From: an uncultured Hungatella sp.
Lineage (GTDB): Bacteria; Bacillota; Clostridia; Lachnospirales; Lachnospiraceae
Reading direction: 5' to 3'
DNA length: 9,952 nt
Assembly (NCBI GenBank): GCA_910585645.1
Contig: CAJUFP010000140.1
Span: 1 to 9,952, forward strand
The position numbers and the translations under genes are program-made. The notes beneath the pieces were generated by a model. It was not told the DNA's origin. It ran no database searches and saw only the letters and a list, made by a program, of their open reading frames with translations. The first letter of the stretch is position 1, and each line of letters opens with the position of its first letter. Of the stretch, positions 1-7,850 are shown one piece after another.

Positions 1-82
1 ATCTGAACCCGAACGGCACACAGCCTCCCTTCCCTCCCTGGCTCCACGACTAACTTCGCCTTTGCTCACTCAACAATACACC
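1..82 (+). repeat. 3' part of a dispersed structured repeat (copy D), cut by window edge
   Basis: The first 82 bases align with the - strand of 9369-9288. The first ten bases, ATCTGAACCC, are identical, and about 38 of the first 50 positions match by hand without gaps, including the block CTGGCTCCACGAC against CTGGCTTCACGAC. The copy then ends in TTTGCTCACTCAACAATA, which matches the 3' ends of the other copies at 9773-9785 (+) and about 9291-9310 (-). Its 5' half lies outside the window. The TTTGCTCACT near its end would pair perfectly with AGTGAGCAAA near the 5' end of copy C (9857-9866), which is what a closing stem of the family would look like. Confidence 0.75.
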
Positions 83-121
83 AATTATCCGACTCAGGGA
101 AAACGAGAGGCAGGTGATGAC

Positions 122-319
122 ATGGACAAAAAGAGCAGACAAGGACCGTCGGGATGCGAAAGCTGCGCAAACTATGTATATGATGAGGAGTATGATTACT
201 ATGTGTGCGAGGCAGATCTGGACGAGGATGAGATGGCCAGGTTTTTGCTTGATCACAGATTTGACTGTCCCTATTACCACTCAGGGGACGAATATCTGGT
301 GGTCCGCCATCAGATGTGA
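122..319 (+). CDS. DUF6472-like small four-cysteine protein
   Basis: This is a 65-residue acidic protein of unknown function. It has Cys12 and Cys15 (CESC), Cys29 and Cys49 (CP), a spacing that suggests one zinc site or two disulfides. The middle is rich in Tyr, Asp and Glu (YVYDEEYDYYVC, then LDEDEMARFL), and the end reads GDEYLVVRHQM. From memory this pattern fits the Lachnospiraceae family named DUF6472; I could not run a search. I chose ATG 122 because AGGTGA (112-117) and GAGAGG (105-110) lie just upstream. The reading frame extends back to a TTG at 62, but those extra codons fall in repeat sequence and look non-coding. It lies 106 bases before valS in the same direction, so co-transcription is possible. 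No signal peptide or membrane segment is visible. Confidence 0.75.
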   Translation: MDKKSRQGPSGCESCANYVYDEEYDYYVCEADLDEDEMARFLLDHRFDCPYYHSGDEYLVVRHQM

Positions 320-335
320 AATCGGTCCGGATTGC

Positions 336-357
336 GGCGTGCCAGGGAAAGCACGCC
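336..357 (+). other. Small hairpin before valS
   Basis: GGCGTGC (336-342) and GCACGCC (351-357) form a perfect 7-bp stem with an 8-base loop. No T-run follows, so it is not a standard intrinsic terminator. It may cap the 3' end of the upstream small-gene message or have no role. Confidence 0.4.
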
Positions 358-376
358 ATAATGCCGGGGATGCCGA

Positions 377-385
377 TGGTACAAT
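377..385 (+). promoter_or_regulatory. Possible extended -10 promoter for valS
   Basis: TGGTACAAT fits an extended -10 element (TGn followed by a TATAAT-like hexamer). Transcription would start near 392, about 34 bases before the valS start codon. No good -35 box is seen at the right distance. An alternative is TTGCGG (333-338) with CATAAT (357-362) at an 18-base spacing. No T-box leader is visible anywhere between 1 and 425. Confidence 0.35.
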
Positions 386-425
386 CTTAGTTTAAGAACA
401 AATAAAAAGAAAGAGAGAAGACAAG

Positions 426-3068
426 ATGAAAGAACTGGAAAAAACCTACAATCCTTCTGCCATTGAAGGAAAGCTGTATCAAAAATGGCTGGACAAAAAA
501 TACTTTCACGCGGAGCCCAACCCGGACAAGAAGCCTTTTACCATTGTGATGCCGCCGCCAAACATTACAGGGCAGCTGCATATGGGCCATGCCCTGGACA
601 ACGCCATGCAGGATATTCTGACCCGGTACAAGAGGATGCAGGGATATGAGGCTTTGTGGCAGCCGGGGACAGACCACGCGGCTATCGCCACGGAGGTAAA
701 GGTCATCGAGAGCCTGAAAAAACAGGGGATCGAGAAGGAGGACCTGGGCCGGGACGGATTTCTGGAGAAATGCTGGGACTGGAGAAAGGAGTACGGCGGG
801 AAGATCATCAACCAGCTTCACAAGTTAGGCTCCAGCGCGGACTGGGACAGGGAGCGGTTTACCATGGACGAGGGCTGTTCCAGGGCGGTTCAGCAGGTGT
901 TTATCAAGCTGTATGAGAAGGGGTATATTTACAAAGGCTCCCGCATCATCAACTGGTGTCCTGTGTGTAAGACTTCCATCTCCGACGCGGAAGTGCTCCA
1001 TGAAGACCAGGATGGGTTCTTCTGGCATATCAATTACCCCATTGCCGGGGAAGAGGGGCGGTTTGTGGAGATCGCCACCACCAGACCGGAGACACTTTTG
1101 GGGGATACGGCGGTTGCGGTGAACCCGGAGGACGAGCGGTATCAGGATCTTGTGGGGAAGACTTTAAAGCTGCCGCTCACAGACAGAGAGATCCCGGTGA
1201 TCGCGGATTCTTACGTGGACAAGGAGTTTGGGACAGGATGCGTGAAGATCACGCCGGCCCACGACCCCAACGACTTTGAGGTGGGAAAACGACATGGTCT
1301 GGCGGAGATCAATATCATGAACGACGACGCCACCATCAATCTGCCCGGCAGCAAGTACCACGGCATGGACCGGTATAAGGCCAGAAAGGCTATGGTGGAG
1401 GATCTGAAAGAGCTGGGACTTTTGGTGAAGGTGGTTCCCCACGCCCACGCCGTCGGAATTCATGACAGGTGCAAGACCACAGTGGAGCCTATGGTAAAGC
1501 CGCAGTGGTTTGTGAAGATGGAGGAGATGGCAAAGTCCGCCATCGAGGCCTTAAAGACAGGGGAGTTAAAATTTGTGCCGGAAAGCTTTGGCAAGACCTA
1601 TCTCCACTGGCTGGAGGGAATCAGGGACTGGTGCATCTCCAGGCAGCTGTGGTGGGGCCACAGGATCCCGGCCTACTACTGTGATGAGTGCGGGGAGATC
1701 GTGGTTGGGGAAGAGAAGCCGGCAGACTGTCCAAAATGCGGGTGCAGCCGTCTGACTCAGGATGAGGACACCCTGGACACCTGGTTCAGCTCCGCCCTGT
1801 GGCCCTTCTCCACCCTGGGATGGCCTGAAAATACGAAAGACCTGGAATATTTTTACCCCACAGATGTGCTGGTGACCGGGTATGACATTATCTTCTTCTG
1901 GGTCATCCGCATGGTATTTTCCGGTATTGAGCAGACAGGGAAGGTTCCCTTCCACACAGTGCTGATCCACGGCCTTATAAGGGATTCCCAGGGGAGGAAG
2001 ATGAGCAAATCCCTTGGAAACGGCATTGACCCTCTGGAGGTTATCGAGAAATACGGGGCGGACGCCCTGCGCATGACCCTGCTTACGGGAAATGCCCCTG
2101 GCAATGACATGCGGTTCTACTGGGAGCGTGTGGAGAACAGCCGGAACTTTGCCAACAAGATCTGGAACGCCTCCCGGTTTATTATGATGAACATGGAGAA
2201 GGCTCCAAATGCCAGGGCTGAACTTACGGACCTTACCATGGCGGATAAGTGGATCCTGTCCAAGGCCAATGCCCTGGCAAAAGAGGTGACGGACAACATA
2301 GACCGGTATGAGCTGGGGATCGCTCTCCAGAAGGTGTATGATTTTGTGTGGGAGGAGTTCTGCGACTGGTATATTGAGATGGTGAAGGCCAGGCTGTGGA
2401 GCGACGAGGATACCACCAAGGAGGCGGCTGTGTGGACCCTTAAGACGGTGCTGATCCAGTCCTTAAAGCTTCTCCACCCCTACATCCCCTTTGTGACAGA
2501 GGAGATCTTCTGCAATCTCCAGGAGGAAGAGGAGTCCATCATGATCTCCGCATGGCCGGGTTACCGTCCGGAGTGGGATTTTCCAACAGAGGAGCATGAG
2601 GTTGAGACCATGAAAGAGGCGGTCAGGAGCATCCGCAATGTGCGCGCTTCCATGAACGTGCCGCCCAGCAAGAAAGCCAAGGTGTATGTGGTCTCCCAGA
2701 AGCAGGAGGTTCTGGATATCTTTGAGAGAGGCAAGGCGTTTTTCGCCATGCTGGGGTATGCCAGCGAGGTGGCGCTTCAGAAGGATAAAGCGGGAATCGG
2801 TGACGACGCGGTATCCGCGGTGATCCATCAGGCCAATATCTATATGCCATTTGCGGAGCTGGTGGATCTGGACAAGGAGATCGGGCGGCTTAAGAAGGAG
2901 GAGGAGCGGCTTTCCAAAGAGCTTGCCAGGGTAGACGGGATGCTGAACAACGAGAAATTTGTCAGCCGGGCGCCTAAGGACAAGATTGATCAGGAGAAGG
3001 AGAAACAGGCCAAGTACCGGCAGATGATGGAGCAGGTGAAGGAACGGCTGGCGCAGCTGGGACAGTAG
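426..3068 (+). CDS. valS: Valyl-tRNA synthetase
   Basis: This class I aminoacyl-tRNA synthetase joins valine to tRNA-Val in the cytoplasm and edits mischarged threonine. At 880 residues it is the normal bacterial length. The catalytic HIGH motif is seen as PPPNITGQLHMGH (HMGH at residues 52-55) and the KMSKS loop at residues 525-529. The editing domain shows ATTRPET at residues 217-223. Two CxxC pairs (Cys419/Cys422 and Cys435/Cys438) form a probable zinc knuckle in the catalytic-domain insertion. The anticodon-binding domain occupies about residues 600-740. The last 60 or so residues are Lys/Glu-rich and heptad-like, matching the coiled-coil tRNA arm typical of ValRS. The gene is intact. The start codon has only a weak GAGAG-type ribosome site. 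A strong terminator follows, so this transcript is separate from folC. Confidence 0.98.
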   Translation: MKELEKTYNPSAIEGKLYQKWLDKKYFHAEPNPDKKPFTIVMPPPNITGQLHMGHALDNAMQDILTRYKRMQGYEALWQPGTDHAAIATEVKVIESLKKQGIEKEDLGRDGFLEKCWDWRKEYGGKIINQLHKLGSSADWDRERFTMDEGCSRAVQQVFIKLYEKGYIYKGSRIINWCPVCKTSISDAEVLHEDQDGFFWHINYPIAGEEGRFVEIATTRPETLLGDTAVAVNPEDERYQDLVGKTLKLPLTDREIPVIADSYVDKEFGTGCVKITPAHDPNDFEVGKRHGLAEINIMNDDATINLPGSKYHGMDRYKARKAMVEDLKELGLLVKVVPHAHAVGIHDRCKTTVEPMVKPQWFVKMEEMAKSAIEALKTGELKFVPESFGKTYLHWLEGIRDWCISRQLWWGHRIPAYYCDECGEIVVGEEKPADCPKCGCSRLTQDEDTLDTWFSSALWPFSTLGWPENTKDLEYFYPTDVLVTGYDIIFFWVIRMVFSGIEQTGKVPFHTVLIHGLIRDSQGRKMSKSLGNGIDPLEVIEKYGADALRMTLLTGNAPGNDMRFYWERVENSRNFANKIWNASRFIMMNMEKAPNARAELTDLTMADKWILSKANALAKEVTDNIDRYELGIALQKVYDFVWEEFCDWYIEMVKARLWSDEDTTKEAAVWTLKTVLIQSLKLLHPYIPFVTEEIFCNLQEEEESIMISAWPGYRPEWDFPTEEHEVETMKEAVRSIRNVRASMNVPPSKKAKVYVVSQKQEVLDIFERGKAFFAMLGYASEVALQKDKAGIGDDAVSAVIHQANIYMPFAELVDLDKEIGRLKKEEERLSKELARVDGMLNNEKFVSRAPKDKIDQEKEKQAKYRQMMEQVKERLAQLGQ

Positions 3069-3111
3069 GCCGGGGCTTTTCGGACGTATTGCAAAAAGAC
3101 TGGAAGATGTG

Positions 3112-3149
3112 ACGGCAGGGATCGTTTGGGTATGATCCCTGCCGTTTTT
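3112..3149 (+). terminator. Rho-independent terminator after valS
   Basis: ACGGCAGGGATC (3112-3123) pairs perfectly over 12 bp with GATCCCTGCCGT (3134-3145) around a 10-base loop and runs into TTTTT. It lies 43 bases beyond the valS stop codon. Confidence 0.95.
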
Positions 3150-3208
3150 CTGACGTCAAAAGGGTTACAAGATGTCAGTTTATGTGGTTATTCTTCGAAA
3201 AAAAAAGG

Positions 3209-3236
3209 TTGCATATTGGTTTACATATATTATAAT
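3209..3236 (+). promoter_or_regulatory. Sigma-A-type promoter for folC operon
   Basis: TTGCAT (3209-3214) and a perfect TATAAT (3231-3236) are separated by 16 bases in an AT-rich stretch that stands out from the GC-richer genes. The start point would be near 3243, about 100 bases before the chosen folC start. This is the first plausible promoter after the valS terminator. Confidence 0.65.
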
Positions 3237-3343
3237 AAAACATAGCCGGTTTTCAGCGGTTTGTGACCGAAAGGCTGTCTGTAAAGACAGGAAAGGAAAA
3301 CCGGAACCATAGAAAGACAGGCGCGGACAGGGGGCGGATGAGT

Positions 3344-4669
3344 ATGACAGGGCAGGAAGCCAGGCAGTATCTGGAGGAGATCCCCATGTGGGCGTCGAAG
3401 AAGAACAGCCTTCAGGATATCAGGGATTTTCTGGGAAGAATGGGGAATCCGGACAGGGGGATGGAGATCATTCACGTGGCCGGGACCAACGGGAAAGGCT
3501 CTGTGTGTTCTTACCTTTCTTCCATCCTGGTACAGGCAGGGTACCATACGGCGGCTTTTATCTCCCCTCATCTGATCTGTGTAAAAGAGCGGTTCCTTCA
3601 CAATGGCAGGCCGGCAGAGGAAAAGGAGTTTCTCGGCGCGTTTGAGCGGGTGAAGGAATTGGCCCGGGTTATGGCGGATGAAGGGTATGCCCGGCCCACC
3701 TATTTTGAATTTTTGTTTTATATGTTTATGGACATGGGAGAACGCTGGAAGCCGGATGTGGTGATCCTGGAGACAGGTCTGGGCGGACTGAAAGATACCA
3801 CCAATGTGGCAGAGCGCCCCCTGCTTTCCGTGATCACGTCCATCAGCATGGACCATATGCAGTATCTTGGCAATACGATTCAGGACATCGCGGCTCAGAA
3901 AGCCGGAATTTTAAAATACAAAACGCCTGTGGTTTACGACGCGGGCTGTCAGGAGAGCCGCCGGGTCATCGAGGATACAGGCCGCAGGCTTAGCTGCGCC
4001 ATGTACCCGGTGGAGCCGGGGCAGCTAAAGGTTATAAGCCGGGATAAGGCGGGGATCCATATAACCGCGAATCTGGACAAAGACAGCATACAGCTTACGA
4101 TTCCCTCCCAGGCAGACTATCAGGTTATAAACGCCGGACTGGCAATAAGATCTGCCCAGGTTATAAAGGATACAGCCGGGTTTCGTATCCCGCCCAGGGC
4201 CATAGCCGAGGGCATAAGGACAAGCTATTGGCCCGGCCGCATGGAGCAGGTCCTCCCGGACGTTTTTCTGGACGGAGCCCACAACGCAGGGGGCATGGAG
4301 GCCCTGACCCGCGCCATCAGGGAGATGCAAAAGAAAGACGGGCGCCCTGTATCCCTGATGTTCGGCGTGGCGGAGGACAAAGAATACCACAAGATGATCG
4401 GGGAGCTTTGCGGCCGCATAGCAGTCAGCCGCGTCATTGTGGCCCACATGAACACAAAACGCAGCGCGTCGCCAAATGTCCTGGCCAGAGAGTTTACCCA
4501 AAAACTCACCTGCCCGGTAGAAGCGTTCGACACAGTAAAAGAAGCCTGGGAGCGCCTTCTCGCGACAAAAGGAGACGGTCTGGCTTTCTGCGCGGGGTCC
4601 CTCTATCTGGTAGGAGAAGTAGAGGCTCTGCTGGAGCATGCCCAAGATCAGCTGCAGGACGAGAGGTAA
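3344..4669 (+). CDS. folC: Folylpolyglutamate synthase / dihydrofolate synthase (Mur ligase family)
   Basis: This enzyme uses ATP to add glutamate to folates, and in many bacteria also makes dihydrofolate from dihydropteroate. The visible motifs are the ATP-binding loop HVAGTNGKGS (GTNGKGS at residues 47-53), ISPHL soon after it, the central SMDHMQYLGNT stretch, and DGAHNAGGM near residue 310, which opens the C-terminal Mur-ligase domain. The length of 442 residues is normal. The reading frame is open back to a GTG at 3263, but that extension is Lys/Arg-rich and unlike the family. ATG 3344 has AGGGGG (3329-3334) nine bases upstream; ATG 3338 is a close alternative. It is the first gene of a likely operon with the 45-residue and TPR genes. 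Whether both activities are present cannot be told from sequence alone. Confidence 0.95.
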   Translation: MTGQEARQYLEEIPMWASKKNSLQDIRDFLGRMGNPDRGMEIIHVAGTNGKGSVCSYLSSILVQAGYHTAAFISPHLICVKERFLHNGRPAEEKEFLGAFERVKELARVMADEGYARPTYFEFLFYMFMDMGERWKPDVVILETGLGGLKDTTNVAERPLLSVITSISMDHMQYLGNTIQDIAAQKAGILKYKTPVVYDAGCQESRRVIEDTGRRLSCAMYPVEPGQLKVISRDKAGIHITANLDKDSIQLTIPSQADYQVINAGLAIRSAQVIKDTAGFRIPPRAIAEGIRTSYWPGRMEQVLPDVFLDGAHNAGGMEALTRAIREMQKKDGRPVSLMFGVAEDKEYHKMIGELCGRIAVSRVIVAHMNTKRSASPNVLAREFTQKLTCPVEAFDTVKEAWERLLATKGDGLAFCAGSLYLVGEVEALLEHAQDQLQDER

Positions 4670-4713
4670 CGCGGCAACTAATAACCACACCCAAAAGAGG
4701 AAACCAAAAAATT

Positions 4714-4851
4714 ATGATTGATTTTGACGAAGAATTAACCTATTATAAACCTAGCCTGGAGATCGAGGCCATCGAGGATGCCATTGTAAAAAGCGATCTT
4801 ACGGATATGACGGATATTATGATGGAACTGATCAAAGAGAGAAAAGAGTAA
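4714..4851 (+). CDS. Small acidic protein of unknown function (45 residues)
   Basis: This short gene encodes MIDFDEELTYYKPSLEIE at its start and ends in MMELIKERKE. It is strongly acidic, has no cysteine, signal peptide or membrane segment, and should be largely helical after Pro13. An AGAGG site lies about 13 bases upstream, which is long but usable. It begins 44 bases after folC and ends three bases before the TPR gene, so it is probably translated with them. The clean gene boundaries and the placement argue for a real gene. I recall similar short proteins beside TPR genes in Lachnospiraceae but cannot confirm this without a search. No function can be assigned. Confidence 0.75.
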   Translation: MIDFDEELTYYKPSLEIEAIEDAIVKSDLTDMTDIMMELIKERKE

Positions 4852-4854
4852 TGT

Positions 4855-6159
4855 ATGGATTATGCAAATAGATGCAGGCGGATAGCCAACGGTTATTACA
4901 ACCAGGGGCTGGAGAAGGCCAAGATACGGGACCTGTCAGGGGCAGCGGAATGTCTGAAAAAAAGTCTCCATTTTCACAAATATCAGACAGACGCCAGAAA
5001 TCTTCTGGGGCTTATTTACTATGAGATGGGGGAGACTGCGGAGAGCCTGGTGCAGTGGATCATCAGCCTGAACTTACAGCCCGGGGACAACCGGGCGGCG
5101 GAGTACATGAACAGGATACAGGGAAAGCTGGGGAGACTGGACGCGGAGAGTCAGAACATCAAAAAGTACAACCAGTCCCTGGGACTTGCAAGGGCAGGCA
5201 ATGACGACCTGGCTATCTTGCAGCTGAACCGGGTGGTGGAGGTGAATCCCCATTTTGTGAAGGCCCATCTGGTGCTGGCCCTTTTGTACATGCGGCGGGG
5301 AGATTACACCAAGGCCGGAAAATCGCTGTACAAGGTATTGCAGATCGACAAAAGCCATCCCAAGGCGCTGTGGTACATGTCCATTGCCAAGGCCCACACA
5401 GGCCGGGCGGAGGTGGAGCGGAAAAAGCTGAACAACGCGTTTTCCCACAGGCAGATGCAGGACGACGATATCATCCTGCCTCCCACATACAAGGAGACTA
5501 CAGGGTGGATGACCATCATCAATATTATGGTCGGTCTGGCCCTGGGCGCGGCGGTGATCTGGTTTCTGGTGATGCCTGCCATGGAGCGGCAGCTGAACCA
5601 CAGGCACAATGAGGAGATGACAAAGGTTTTAGAGCAGGTAAACCAGAAAAGCCAACAGATCGACGCCCTGGAACAGGAGAAAAGCGCCATGGAGGCGGAG
5701 CGCGACGACGCTGTCACAAGTCTCCGGTCCATGGAGGAGAACGAGGAGGGGGTCATCCTTCAGTACCAGCGGCTGGTGCAGATCTTAAAGGCCAGGGAGG
5801 CCCAGGATATGAACACAGTGGCTCTGGTGTATTCGGATATGAACGGGGAACTGATCACGGATGAGCCGTCCATGGCCGCGGTGGCGGAGATCCGCACCTA
5901 CATGGAGACAGAAGGCTTTCAGGTGCTGGCTGGCCTTGGCAATGAGGCCAGGGACAGGGGAGACCAGGAGGCGGCTCTGGACTATTATCAGAAGAGCCTG
6001 AACATAAAAGGGGACAACCCTCAGGTGATCTACGATATGGCCATGATCTACCAGGCCAGGGAAGAGCGGGATCAGGCCAATGAGCTGTTTGGCCAGGTGA
6101 TCATGAACTTTCCCAATACGGAGCTGGCGGCTTTGGCGAAGACGGCAAGGGGCTATTAG
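4855..6159 (+). CDS. Membrane-anchored tetratricopeptide repeat protein
   Basis: This 434-residue protein has TPR-like helical repeats over about residues 1-200, for example NLLGLIYYEMGETAESLVQW and AHLVLALLYMRRGDYTKAGK. One hydrophobic span lies at about residues 218-240 (WMTIINIMVGLALGAAVIWF). It is followed by a Glu/Gln-rich coiled coil at about 250-300 (VLEQVNQKSQQIDALEQEKS) and further TPRs at about 350-430 (EAALDYYQKSLNIKGDNPQV). The two TPR blocks would therefore lie on opposite sides of the membrane, joined by a coiled-coil stalk. There is no N-terminal signal peptide, so the first block is probably cytoplasmic. Such proteins usually act as assembly scaffolds; the specific partner is unknown. 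It follows the 45-residue gene by three bases and precedes a terminator, making it the last gene of the folC unit. Confidence 0.85.
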   Translation: MDYANRCRRIANGYYNQGLEKAKIRDLSGAAECLKKSLHFHKYQTDARNLLGLIYYEMGETAESLVQWIISLNLQPGDNRAAEYMNRIQGKLGRLDAESQNIKKYNQSLGLARAGNDDLAILQLNRVVEVNPHFVKAHLVLALLYMRRGDYTKAGKSLYKVLQIDKSHPKALWYMSIAKAHTGRAEVERKKLNNAFSHRQMQDDDIILPPTYKETTGWMTIINIMVGLALGAAVIWFLVMPAMERQLNHRHNEEMTKVLEQVNQKSQQIDALEQEKSAMEAERDDAVTSLRSMEENEEGVILQYQRLVQILKAREAQDMNTVALVYSDMNGELITDEPSMAAVAEIRTYMETEGFQVLAGLGNEARDRGDQEAALDYYQKSLNIKGDNPQVIYDMAMIYQAREERDQANELFGQVIMNFPNTELAALAKTARGY

Positions 6160-6189
6160 AGCGTGTCCCACAAGGCGGGAGTAAACATA

Positions 6190-6233
6190 AGACACTACAG
6201 AAGACGACTTTTTGTGGTGTCTTTTTCTTTTTT
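6190..6233 (+). terminator. Rho-independent terminator after the TPR gene
   Basis: AGACACTAC (6190-6198) pairs with GTGGTGTCT (6214-6222), nine pairs including one G-U, followed by a T-rich run to 6233. It separates the folC-TPR unit from the sporulation operon. Confidence 0.85.
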
Positions 6234-6236
6234 AAA

Positions 6237-6268
6237 ACAGGAGCGTATTTTGCGCGGGCACAGAAAGC
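6237..6268 (+). promoter_or_regulatory. Weak candidate sigma-H promoter for spoIIA operon
   Basis: In Bacillus the spoIIA operon is read by sigma-H with Spo0A. Here ACAGGA (from 6237) matches the first part of the sigma-H -35 consensus (RnAGGA), and ACAGAAA (from 6260) is close to the -10 consensus (RnnGAAT). The spacing is two or so bases too long and the match is partial. No clear Spo0A box was found in the short space after the terminator. Confidence 0.25.
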
Positions 6269-6280
6269 GAGGAGAGGGAT

Positions 6281-6622
6281 ATGAAGGAGCAGGAGTTTCG
6301 GTATGAGGCCAAAGGGCATGCCCTGGTGATCCATTTGCCAAAGGAGCTGGACCACCATAATTGCAGGGATCTTAAGGTTGAGACAGATCTGCTGCTGGCG
6401 GAAAATTATGTTAAAAAGATCGTATTTGATTTTTCAAAGACCGTGTTTATGGATTCTTCGGGAATCGGGGTTTTGCTGAACCGGTATAAGCAGATGGAGC
6501 GCAGCGGCGGGAAGGTGGCCATCTGCGGGGCGGGACCTCAGGTCCAGAGGGTTTTAAATATCGGCGGCATAGGAAAGCTGGTGTGCAGGTATGATTCCAT
6601 GGAAGCGGCCATGGCAGAGTAG
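6281..6622 (+). CDS. spoIIAA: Anti-anti-sigma factor SpoIIAA
   Basis: This 113-residue STAS-domain protein frees sigma-F from SpoIIAB in the forespore once it is dephosphorylated by SpoIIE. The signature FMDSSGIGVLLNRYKQ is present; Ser59 corresponds to the phosphorylated Ser58 of B. subtilis SpoIIAA, preceded by Asp58. The length is typical. GGAGAGGG ends two bases before the ATG and gives a strong ribosome site. It heads the conserved spoIIAA-spoIIAB-sigF operon, with spoIIAB beginning nine bases after its stop. No key residue is missing. Confidence 0.97.
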   Translation: MKEQEFRYEAKGHALVIHLPKELDHHNCRDLKVETDLLLAENYVKKIVFDFSKTVFMDSSGIGVLLNRYKQMERSGGKVAICGAGPQVQRVLNIGGIGKLVCRYDSMEAAMAE

Positions 6623-6631
6623 GAAAGGGGA

Positions 6632-7123
6632 ATGGATATGACAGGAGAGGCTAGGCAGCCTATGACAGGCGGAGGGAAGCTGGAGGAAGTGGAGAAGCAT
6701 ATGGAGCGGGAGATTCTGCGGATGGAGGTGGAGAGCCGGTCATCCAATGAGGAATTTGCCAGGGTGGCTGTGGCTGTTTTCATGAGCCGTTTAGACCCTA
6801 CCATGGAGGAGATCGATGATGTGAAGACCGCCGTGTCGGAGGCTGTGACTAACGCGGTGATCCACGGGTATCAGGGAAAGGACGGGATCATTTACATACA
6901 GGTGGCTATAGAAGGGCAGCTTTTGTCTGTGGAGATCCGGGACCTGGGAGTGGGGATCAGGGATGTGGAGAAAGCCATGGAACCAATGTACACCACAGAC
7001 ACTACAGGGGAGCGGTCGGGCATGGGATTTTCCTTTATGGAGGCATTTATGGATGAGGTGCAGGTACGCTCTACGCCGGGGCAGGGAACCTGTGTGATGA
7101 TGAAGAAGCGTATAGGCAGGTAA
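6632..7123 (+). CDS. spoIIAB: Anti-sigma F factor / serine kinase SpoIIAB
   Basis: SpoIIAB binds and blocks sigma-F and, using ATP, phosphorylates SpoIIAA. The GHKL kinase boxes are clear: the N box EAVTNAVIHGY (Glu70, Asn74), the G1 box DLGVGI (104-109) and the G2 box SGMGFSFME (129-137). The FARV motif gives Arg44, equivalent to Arg20 of B. subtilis, which contacts sigma-F. Starting at ATG 6632 gives 163 residues, about 20 more than usual at the N terminus. ATG 6638 (M3) has AAAGGGG seven bases upstream. ATG 6701 has GGAG six bases upstream and would give a 140-residue protein of family-like length. I keep the longest form because it sits nine bases after spoIIAA, but 6701 is a serious alternative. 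SigF starts five bases downstream. Confidence 0.95.
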   Translation: MDMTGEARQPMTGGGKLEEVEKHMEREILRMEVESRSSNEEFARVAVAVFMSRLDPTMEEIDDVKTAVSEAVTNAVIHGYQGKDGIIYIQVAIEGQLLSVEIRDLGVGIRDVEKAMEPMYTTDTTGERSGMGFSFMEAFMDEVQVRSTPGQGTCVMMKKRIGR

Positions 7124-7128
7124 ACGGT

Positions 7129-7842
7129 ATGGACGAGACGATGAACTTGATCGACAGAGCGCACCAGGGGGATAAAGAGGCCAGAGATCGGCTGGTACTG
7201 GACAACATGGGACTGATCTGGAGCATCGTCCGAAGATTTGCGGGGCGGGGGTATGATATGGAGGATCTGTTTCAGATCGGGAGTATCGGCCTGATGAAAG
7301 CCATTGACAAATTTGATCTGTCCTATGAGGTGCGGTTTTCGACTTACGCGGTGCCTATGATCGCCGGGGAGGTGAAGCGGTTCCTTCGGGACGACGGCAT
7401 GATCAAGGTGAGCCGCTCCTTAAAGGAGATGGCCATGAAGGCGAAAATAGCCAGGGAGAGCCTGATTAGCTCTCTGGGGCGGGAACCTACGGTGGAGGAG
7501 ATCGCCAGACAGATCGGGGCCAGCAAGGAGGAGGTGGCGGCTTCCATGGAGGCGGGGGCGGAGGTGGAATCCCTGTACAAGACCATCCAGAGGGATGATG
7601 AAAACGGTCTGTGCCTTATGGACAAGATCGAGGATGAGAACCAGGACCAGGAGCGGCTGTTAAACCATATGGTCTTAAAGGAACTGATCCAGGGGTTAGA
7701 GGAGAAGGACCGGGAGATCATCTTACGGCGGTATTTTGAAAATCAGACCCAGACGGAGATCGCCAAAGCCCTGAATATTTCCCAGGTTCAGGTGTCCAGG
7801 CTGGAAAAGCGGATCTTAAAACAGATGCGGGAGAGATTTTAA
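7129..7842 (+). CDS. sigF: RNA polymerase sigma-F factor (SpoIIAC)
   Basis: This is the first forespore-specific sigma factor, held inactive by SpoIIAB until polar septation. At 237 residues it matches the sporulation sigma group. Region 2 runs from about residue 21 to 90 (LVLDNMGLIWSIVRRF, DLFQIGSIGLMKAIDKFD, FSTYAVPMIAGEVKRFLRDD). Region 3 includes SLGREPTVEEIARQIG at about 114-129. Region 4 (about 188-237) carries the helix-turn-helix QTEIAKALNISQVQVSRLEK. It starts five bases after spoIIAB with a poor ribosome site of its own (GGCAGG), which suggests translational coupling to spoIIAB. Sigma-G was considered, but the gene order identifies sigma-F. Confidence 0.96.
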   Translation: MDETMNLIDRAHQGDKEARDRLVLDNMGLIWSIVRRFAGRGYDMEDLFQIGSIGLMKAIDKFDLSYEVRFSTYAVPMIAGEVKRFLRDDGMIKVSRSLKEMAMKAKIARESLISSLGREPTVEEIARQIGASKEEVAASMEAGAEVESLYKTIQRDDENGLCLMDKIEDENQDQERLLNHMVLKELIQGLEEKDREIILRRYFENQTQTEIAKALNISQVQVSRLEKRILKQMRERF

Positions 7843-7850
7843 TTTTTGAC

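Noticed and set aside
387..821. Long - strand open frame opposite valS, and similar frames opposite folC, the TPR gene and spoVA genes
   Set aside because: These are antisense shadows of strongly supported genes, with no domain or ribosome site.
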